Source of the DNA: Acidobacteriota bacterium
GTDB taxonomy: Bacteria; Acidobacteriota; UBA6911; RPQK01; JADFOI01
DNA length: 6,853 nt
Direction: 5' to 3'
Assembly: GCA_030624355.1 (NCBI GenBank)
Contig: JAUXKG010000136.1
Span: forward strand, 1-6,853
Shown here: piece by piece, positions 1-4,507 of the stretch
How the letters are laid out: each line of letters starts with the position of its first letter
How positions within the stretch are numbered: the stretch's first letter is position 1
Position numbers and translations under genes: made by a program
Notes under the pieces: model-generated
What the model saw: the letters and a program-made list of their open reading frames with translations, nothing else
Database searches by the model: none
Told to the model about the DNA's origin: nothing

Positions 1-663
1 CGCGAACGATGGATCCTGGCCTTGCGTTATGGCTGGAACATCCCCAACACCCACAGTGCCGGCGATCGGGCAACGGCCGAAGTGCTGGACGCCTACCAGG
101 AAGCCATGAACACTCTGGTGGTGAAAAGCAGCAGCCAGAGACTGACTCTGGATCACCTGGTCATGATCAGACCGCAGGAGATCCAGAAGATGAAAGAGCT
201 GGGGGTCATTCCCAGCATCTCCCCCTGGTTTCTCTTCAGCCATTACACCACAGACAGAATGATCACTATGTCTGGCAAAGATCGTGTGGATAATATGATG
301 CCGATGAAGTCCTATATTGAAGCCGGCATTCGACCCTCTCTGGAAGCTGACAGGGGAGAATACGAACTGGCTCGGCCCCTCTACAAAGTTCAGAAAGCCG
401 TGACCAGAAAGGATGACCAGGGGAGAACCTGGGGAGAGAGTGAAAAGGTCACCCGTCAAGAGGCACTTTGGATGACCACCAACTGGGCCTCATACTATAC
501 GGGTGATCAGGACAGATTAGGGACAATTGAACCGGGAAAATTGGCTGACTTGGTGGTCCTGGGAAGAGATTACATGAGTGTGCCGGAGGATGAAATCGCC
601 GGCATCCCGGTTGTGATGACCCTTGTGGGAGGGAAAATCGTTTTCGAGAAATCATCCCAGTAA
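1..663 (+). CDS. YtcJ-like amidohydrolase (Amidohydrolase_3 family), C-terminal part only, 5' end outside window
   Basis: The frame is open from base 1 (Arg-Glu-Arg-Trp) to the TAA at 661-663, giving 220 codons of a metal-dependent hydrolase. By alignment with the two complete downstream paralogues, about 357 N-terminal residues are missing, including the signal peptide and the HxH metal motif. What remains carries the late TIM-barrel motifs: NTHSAGDRA (His codon at 52-54, strand-5-type metal His), LDHL (His at 154-156, strand-6-type), LEAD (Asp at 349-351, the catalytic/metal Asp after strand 8), and the closing IEPGKLADLVVL segment of the C-terminal beta-sandwich. It is closer to the next gene than to the third: both share KMKELGVIPSISPWF and MMPMKSYI. 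Internal ATG or TTG codons such as TTG at 22 are not the start, because homology continues upstream of them. It precedes the next gene by 48 bp with no evident terminator, so it is probably the same operon. The family is secure; the substrate is unknown. Confidence 0.9.
   Translation, partial: RERWILALRYGWNIPNTHSAGDRATAEVLDAYQEAMNTLVVKSSSQRLTLDHLVMIRPQEIQKMKELGVIPSISPWFLFSHYTTDRMITMSGKDRVDNMMPMKSYIEAGIRPSLEADRGEYELARPLYKVQKAVTRKDDQGRTWGESEKVTRQEALWMTTNWASYYTGDQDRLGTIEPGKLADLVVLGRDYMSVPEDEIAGIPVVMTLVGGKIVFEKSSQ
187..231 (+). repeat. Conserved segment shared by the partial gene and paralogue A, copy 1
   Basis: These 45 nt encode KMKELGVIPSISPWF. They match 1972-2016 with 3 mismatches by hand count, all synonymous. 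The corresponding stretch in the third gene (KKLGVIPSVYH) is clearly more diverged, so the first two genes are the closer pair here. Confidence 0.8.
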
Positions 664-700
664 AGGTGCGGGGAGATACCAAAACTTGCGATTCATCACG

Positions 701-705
701 GGAGG
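701..705 (+). promoter_or_regulatory. Shine-Dalgarno sequence deciding the start of the second amidohydrolase
   Basis: GGAGG ends directly against an ATG at 706, too close for initiation there. It lies 6 nt before the in-frame ATG at 712. That start also gives the MKG signal-peptide beginning seen in the next paralogue, so 712 is preferred over 706. Confidence 0.75.
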
Positions 706-711
706 ATGACT

Positions 712-2451
712 ATGAAAGGAACCACTTTTCGAGTCGTTGTGATCTTTTTCTCGATCGCTATTGCCAGTCAGACCAGCGCCGTTTCCCAACAGGCCCTTCC
801 TCCGGAAGTTATCGCCTATGCGGACACGGTCTTGCACAACGGGAAGATCCTCACGGCTGACGACCGGTTCACCATTGCCCAGGCGGTGGCCATTCGCGAT
901 GGCAAGTTTCTGGCGGTGGGGCAAAACAGCAGAATCCTGGCCATGGCCGGACCTGTGACCCAGAAGATTGACCTGAGAGGGAAAACCGTGACGCCTGGTT
1001 TTCTGGATACCCACTACCACCTGGACGACTACGCCATACGACATATGATCCTGAAGGAGAAAAATATCCAATGGGAAGGCCGGGTGGTGCGAGCTGCTTT
1101 GTGGTGGGACGATCTGGATATGGCCCTCAGAGATGTCAAGAGGGCCGTAGAGGCAGCCCAACCGGGCGAGGTTGTGAGGATGGTCGCGCGGCTGGAAATG
1201 GAAGAGATGCTCTCTCAGATTACGATGGAACAGCTGGATGCCATTTCCCCCAACCATCCCCTGATCATCCATGGACCCATCAGCATCAATCCCTGGGGTG
1301 TCAATTCTTATGCCATTCGTGAAACCATGAAGCTGTCGCCAGGCACGCCTGGATTACCGCAAGATGGGGGCATTCTCATCACTGGCCGCGCTCGCCAGGT
1401 CTTCGACGAATACATGGAATGGTTGGTTCCGGTGGAGCAGCTCATGCCCTGGTTTGAAAAAAGAATGAGCCTGTCAAACCAGTGGGGACTCACGCTGGTG
1501 ACCACTCGCATCAGGCCCAGCCACTTTTCAGCTTTAAGGGAAATCTGGTCCAAAGGCGGATTGACGGTGAGGTGGCGGGTTGCCTTTCCCGGTGAACTGG
1601 ACCCCAAGAAGGTCGGCAATCTGAGCGACATTGGTGATGACATGCTCAGGATTTCAGGAGGGAATGGTGGCTCGGTTGGTTATGGCTCGGGATGGTCTTT
1701 TGCACCCAGGATACGAACAATGCCGGGAGAACGTTCATGGGAAGAGCAGGGACGGAGTGAGGCCGCCGGGTGGGCTCGCACCAGGAAAGAACTTGTGGAA
1801 GAGATACGCTATGGATGGAGCATCCCGAACACTCATGTAAAGGGGGACCGGGCCACCTTTGAATTTCTTTCCGCAGTCGAGGATGCTAAGCAAAATCCTA
1901 TAGTTAAAAGCCACGATCAGAGGCTCACCATCGATCATCTCTCCTTCGACATCCGTCCTCAGGAAATGAGCAAGATGAAAGAGTTGGGTGTCATTCCAAG
2001 CATCTCCCCCTGGTTTGTGTTTAATAAACAAAATATTCAGGAGATGCTTTACGAGTATGGGGCGGACCGGGTCAATAAAATGATGCCGATGAAAAGTTAT
2101 ATTCAGATGGGCATGAGACCCTCCTTAGAGTCCGATAGCGGTGACCCTCCGCTGGGGATGCCCTTGTATAAAATAGAACGCGCCGTGAGTCGCAGGGATG
2201 ACGATCAGGGACGGGTCTGGAACGCAGAAGAAGGGGTGAGCCGGCAGGAGGCTCTCTGGATGTCGACCAAATGGTCCTCCTACTACACCGGGGATGAAGA
2301 CGACCTGGGCAGCATAGAGCCGGGCAAACTCGCAGACCTGGTGGTGATGGAGAAGGATTACATGACGGTGCCCGAAGCTGAGATCGATCAGATCCCGATC
2401 ATCCTGACCATTGTGGGAGGCCAAATCGTCTATGATGGACGGGAACAGTGA
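712..2451 (+). CDS. Secreted YtcJ-like amidohydrolase (Amidohydrolase_3 family), complete paralogue A
   Basis: This is a 579-residue metal-dependent hydrolase of the amidohydrolase superfamily, with a length normal for the YtcJ-like branch. Residues 1-23 are a Sec signal peptide: MKG, Arg7, a hydrophobic core VVVIFFSIAIA, and likely cleavage after TSA (23) or AVS (25). It is therefore probably periplasmic. Residues 36-95 form the N-terminal beta-sandwich half (ADTVLHNGKILTADD). The TIM barrel starts at PGFLDTHYH with metal ligands His101 and His103, and continues with NTHVKGDRA (His375), IDHL (His409) and LESD (Asp475). The beta-sandwich closes at SIEPGKLADLVV (534-545). Where canonical relatives have GxK(L/I)F.DG, this protein reads LRISGGNGG with Asn318 at the expected Lys position, so metal binding may differ. 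Start 712 is favoured by the ribosome binding site and by the start of the next gene. It sits 48 bp after one paralogue and 35 bp before another, consistent with an operon of tandem duplicates. A role in hydrolysing an amide-like or ester-like bond follows from the family; the substrate is unknown. Confidence 0.9.
   Translation: MKGTTFRVVVIFFSIAIASQTSAVSQQALPPEVIAYADTVLHNGKILTADDRFTIAQAVAIRDGKFLAVGQNSRILAMAGPVTQKIDLRGKTVTPGFLDTHYHLDDYAIRHMILKEKNIQWEGRVVRAALWWDDLDMALRDVKRAVEAAQPGEVVRMVARLEMEEMLSQITMEQLDAISPNHPLIIHGPISINPWGVNSYAIRETMKLSPGTPGLPQDGGILITGRARQVFDEYMEWLVPVEQLMPWFEKRMSLSNQWGLTLVTTRIRPSHFSALREIWSKGGLTVRWRVAFPGELDPKKVGNLSDIGDDMLRISGGNGGSVGYGSGWSFAPRIRTMPGERSWEEQGRSEAAGWARTRKELVEEIRYGWSIPNTHVKGDRATFEFLSAVEDAKQNPIVKSHDQRLTIDHLSFDIRPQEMSKMKELGVIPSISPWFVFNKQNIQEMLYEYGADRVNKMMPMKSYIQMGMRPSLESDSGDPPLGMPLYKIERAVSRRDDDQGRVWNAEEGVSRQEALWMSTKWSSYYTGDEDDLGSIEPGKLADLVVMEKDYMTVPEAEIDQIPIILTIVGGQIVYDGREQ
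814..921 (+). repeat. Highly conserved segment, copy 1 (matches 2586-2693)
   Basis: These 108 nt encode AYADTVL through FLAVG in paralogue A. They match 2586-2693 in the same codon phase at 94 of 108 positions by hand count, including an exact 21-nt match at its start (814-834 against 2586-2606). Of 36 residues, 33 are identical. This is the best conserved part of the two genes and reflects tandem duplication. Confidence 0.85.
1972..2016 (+). repeat. Conserved segment shared by the partial gene and paralogue A, copy 2
   Basis: This is the paralogue A copy of the segment at 187-231, in the same codon phase. It lies in the barrel region after the strand-6-type His. Confidence 0.8.
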
Positions 2452-2475
2452 GGAAGGATATGTTTGACTCTGTTC

Positions 2476-2482
2476 AGGAGGT
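2476..2482 (+). promoter_or_regulatory. Shine-Dalgarno sequence deciding the start of the third amidohydrolase
   Basis: AGGAGGT is a near-perfect ribosome binding site 4 nt before ATG 2487. It rules against the longer in-frame starts GTG 2448, which overlaps the previous stop codon, and ATG 2460, which would put a charged stretch in front of a well-formed signal peptide. Confidence 0.8.
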
Positions 2483-2486
2483 AAAA

Positions 2487-4223
2487 ATGAAAGGACATAT
2501 ATTCAAGAGCAGTCTTGCGATTTTAGTGGTAGTACTCTGTGTCAAGGTCATGGCAGGCCAGCAGGTTTACCCGCCTGAGCTGTTTGCCTATGCGGACACG
2601 GTCTTGTACAACGGGAAGATTCTCACCGCGGACGATCAATTCACCATGGCCCAGGCAGTGGCCATTCGGGATGGGAAATTTCTGGCTGTGGGTGAAACCA
2701 GCAGGATCCTGCAACTGGCGGGACCGCAGAGCCGAAGAATCGATTTGCAGGGCAAGACAGTCGTGCCCGGATTCATGGATACCCACCTTCATTCGGCTTT
2801 TATGAACATTTCTTTTAAAAGCGGACAGAGCGGCAAGGTGAGACTGGAGAGCCTGGAGGGCGGATTAAAAGAGATTGAAGCCTTCGTGAAGTCAGCCCAG
2901 CCGGGAGAATGGGTCAATCTTGCCGGACCAAGAGGTCCTGCTTTTGCGGCTCTCAGGAAAGAACACCTGGACAAAGTTGCTCCCAATAATCCCCTCACCG
3001 TCAGCGCTTCCAGCGATGACTTCGTAGCGAACAGCCTGGTCATGGACAAACTTTCCCCTGACATTCCGGGCATAGAAAAAGATCCCACCACCGGTGAAAC
3101 CAACGGAGTTTTACACGGCTGGTCGGTGGGGGTGGTGCAGTGGGAGATCATGCCCTGGAATCCTCCCCCCGGGGAATTGCTTGAATCCCAGAAAGAAGAT
3201 TTGCTGAAGCTCAACCGACTCGGCTTGACAACACTTATGGGAAAGGCCGACGGCCGGGCCGTTTCAGTCTTGAAGGAACTCTGGGGCAAAGAAGAACTGA
3301 CCATGCGTGTGCGCCTGGCTCATCAATTCCTTTGGCAAAACCCTCATGGGGAGCCTTTCTTGAAACGGCTTGGGAACCTGAGCGGCTTTGGGGATGACAT
3401 GATGAAGATCATGGGGCTTTCCATACAACCTGTGGACGGAAGCATCTCCTCTGGAAGCGCTTTGACCTTTAATCCCAAGATCAGGGAATTTTCGGGCAAT
3501 CCGTACGGCCTCTATGGACAGCATAAGTGGATCGACACGGCAGGAGAACAATGGCGTACTCTGACCGACCACGAAAACGTGCTTCTGGCCAACCGCTATG
3601 GCTGGACCGTGACCAGTTTGCATACCGGAGGCGATCAGGCGGCAGCCATCCATCTGGAGGTGTACGACAAGGCAAACCAGGAGAAGCCACTGACCGGAAG
3701 GTGGGGCATGGACCACCTCAACTGGGTGACTCCTGAATCCATGGAGATGATGAAAAAGTTGGGGGTGATTCCCAGTGTCTATCATCGCTCCTGGGGAAGT
3801 GTTGAGGGCCTGGATAAAATCATCTTTCAATACGGAGCCGACGCCATCCACCGAATGTTTCCGGCCAAGAGTATGATCCAGGCAGGTTTGAAGCCGGTGG
3901 CCGAAGCAGACGCTGATGTTTTACCGATGGCCTCTCCACTGTGGAATATCGAAAAATTTGTAAGCCGAAAAGACGAAGGCGGCAGAGTTTGGGGAGCGGA
4001 TGAAAAATTGACTCGCCGGGAAGCTTTGAACACCTATACCAACTGGGCAGCTTATTATTCTGGCGATGAGGAGCGGCTGGGAACCATTGAGCCTGGGAAG
4101 CTGGCTGATCTGGTGGTGTTGGACGGAGATTTCCTGGAGGTGCCCGAAGATGAAATCGGGGAGATCCCGATTAGCCTGACTATGGTGGATGGCAAAGTGG
4201 TCTATCAGCAGGAAGGCAGATAA
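2487..4223 (+). CDS. Secreted YtcJ-like amidohydrolase (Amidohydrolase_3 family), complete paralogue B
   Basis: This 578-residue paralogue of the preceding gene has the same architecture. The signal peptide spans residues 1-23 (MKGHIFK, then a hydrophobic core SLAILVVVLCV, likely cleavage after VMA). Cys18 lacks a small residue before it, so this is not a convincing lipoprotein. The beta-sandwich start (ADTVLYNGKILTADD) is almost identical to paralogue A. Metal-site motifs are PGFMDTHLH (His100, His102), SLHTGGDQA (His379), MDHL (His410) and AEAD (Asp475). The C-terminus closes with GTIEPGKLADLVVL. The middle of the barrel is much more divergent, for example SASSDDFVANS (173-183) where paralogue A has HGPISINPWGVNS. 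At the canonical GxK(L/I)F.DG site it reads GLSIQPVDGS, with Ser312 in place of Lys but the DGS retained. It probably acts in the periplasm on a substrate related to but distinct from that of paralogue A. It ends the amidohydrolase run; a 284-bp gap separates it from the receptor gene. Confidence 0.9.
   Translation: MKGHIFKSSLAILVVVLCVKVMAGQQVYPPELFAYADTVLYNGKILTADDQFTMAQAVAIRDGKFLAVGETSRILQLAGPQSRRIDLQGKTVVPGFMDTHLHSAFMNISFKSGQSGKVRLESLEGGLKEIEAFVKSAQPGEWVNLAGPRGPAFAALRKEHLDKVAPNNPLTVSASSDDFVANSLVMDKLSPDIPGIEKDPTTGETNGVLHGWSVGVVQWEIMPWNPPPGELLESQKEDLLKLNRLGLTTLMGKADGRAVSVLKELWGKEELTMRVRLAHQFLWQNPHGEPFLKRLGNLSGFGDDMMKIMGLSIQPVDGSISSGSALTFNPKIREFSGNPYGLYGQHKWIDTAGEQWRTLTDHENVLLANRYGWTVTSLHTGGDQAAAIHLEVYDKANQEKPLTGRWGMDHLNWVTPESMEMMKKLGVIPSVYHRSWGSVEGLDKIIFQYGADAIHRMFPAKSMIQAGLKPVAEADADVLPMASPLWNIEKFVSRKDEGGRVWGADEKLTRREALNTYTNWAAYYSGDEERLGTIEPGKLADLVVLDGDFLEVPEDEIGEIPISLTMVDGKVVYQQEGR
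2586..2693 (+). repeat. Highly conserved segment, copy 2 (matches 814-921)
   Basis: This is the second copy of the segment described at 814-921, here in paralogue B. The differences are almost all in third codon positions, which points to protein-level constraint, recent duplication, or gene conversion. Confidence 0.85.
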
Positions 4224-4283
4224 GGTTGATTGACCCGAGCCGGATCGACTTGGTATAAGGCAAGGACAAGGGAGGCTCCCAAT

Positions 4284-4310
4284 ATCCAATTTTTTGGATC
4301 GCAAATCCAA
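4284..4310. repeat. Nested inverted repeats ATCCAA / TTGGAT / ATCCAA
   Basis: ATCCAA (4284-4289) can pair with TTGGAT (4294-4299) across a TTTT loop. The same TTGGAT can instead pair with a second ATCCAA (4305-4310) across a 5-nt loop. The two hairpins share the central arm and exclude each other. The stems are only 6 bp and AT-rich, so this could be an operator-like site, a weak terminator for the upstream operon, or chance. Confidence 0.4.
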
Positions 4311-4438
4311 TTATTTGAATAAACTCGACCTTAATTCCGATAACCTTTGGGGCCACGTGGAATTGTAAGTATTTGTATTCAGATGAGTTGTTTTCAAATG
4401 GGGGTGCACTTGAGGGAACTGGAACCAAAATTGCTCCT

Positions 4439-4462
4439 CCTTGCGAAGATCGAGGTTTTTTT
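4439..4462 (+). terminator. Candidate weak intrinsic terminator or attenuator in the receptor leader
   Basis: CCTTG (4439-4443) can pair with CGAGG (4451-4455) across a 7-nt loop, including one G-U pair, and is followed at once by seven T residues (4456-4462). It ends 45 nt before the receptor start codon. The 5-bp stem is short, so it may stop read-through from the amidohydrolase genes, act as an attenuator, or be fortuitous. Confidence 0.3.
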
Positions 4463-4494
4463 AATGTTTCTAAACCAAATTCCATCACGCTAAC

Positions 4495-4501
4495 AGGAGG
4501 G
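4495..4501 (+). promoter_or_regulatory. Shine-Dalgarno sequence of the Oar-like receptor
   Basis: AGGAGGG lies 6 nt before ATG 4508. That start gives a textbook signal peptide, which supports it as the true initiation codon. Confidence 0.8.
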
Positions 4502-4507
4502 TAGGGT

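Larger units (their letters stand above)
4224..4507. other. Intergenic region between amidohydrolase genes and receptor gene
   Basis: These 284 bp are AT-richer than their flanks and contain no convincing gene on either strand. They hold a nested inverted repeat (4284-4310), an 8-bp palindrome CCACGTGG (4353-4360), a weak hairpin with a T-run (4439-4462), and the receptor's ribosome binding site. A possible but weak sigma70-type promoter is TTGAAT (4315-4320), an 18-nt spacer, then GATAAC (4339-4344). Each element matches consensus at only four of six positions. The length of the gap suggests that the receptor has its own promoter or a regulated leader. Confidence 0.6.

Noticed and set aside
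652..1272. 206-codon minus-strand open frame across the start of paralogue A
   Set aside because: It overlaps a confident gene with signal peptide and catalytic motifs on the other strand, and its translation shows no family signature.
2448..2486. Upstream GTG/ATG starts giving paralogue B a 13-residue (GTG 2448) or shorter (ATG 2460) N-terminal extension
   Set aside because: The extension would place charged residues before a normal signal peptide, and the strong AGGAGGT lies correctly before ATG 2487.
2538..2540. Cys18 of paralogue B as a lipoprotein attachment site
   Set aside because: The preceding residue is Leu rather than a small residue, and a better signal peptidase I site (VMA before Gly24) follows.
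3264..3851. 195-codon minus-strand open frame inside paralogue B
   Set aside because: Same reasoning: complementary to a conserved amidohydrolase barrel, no recognisable protein features.
4270..4280. GGGAGGCTCCC as an intrinsic terminator of the amidohydrolase genes
   Set aside because: A sterically allowed stem is only 4 bp with a 3-nt loop, and the nearest T-run starts about 9 nt later, so it does not fit a typical terminator.
4353..4360. Palindrome CCACGTGG as an operator
   Set aside because: A single 8-bp palindrome with no second copy nearby and no known regulator match; it is too likely by chance to list as a separate site.
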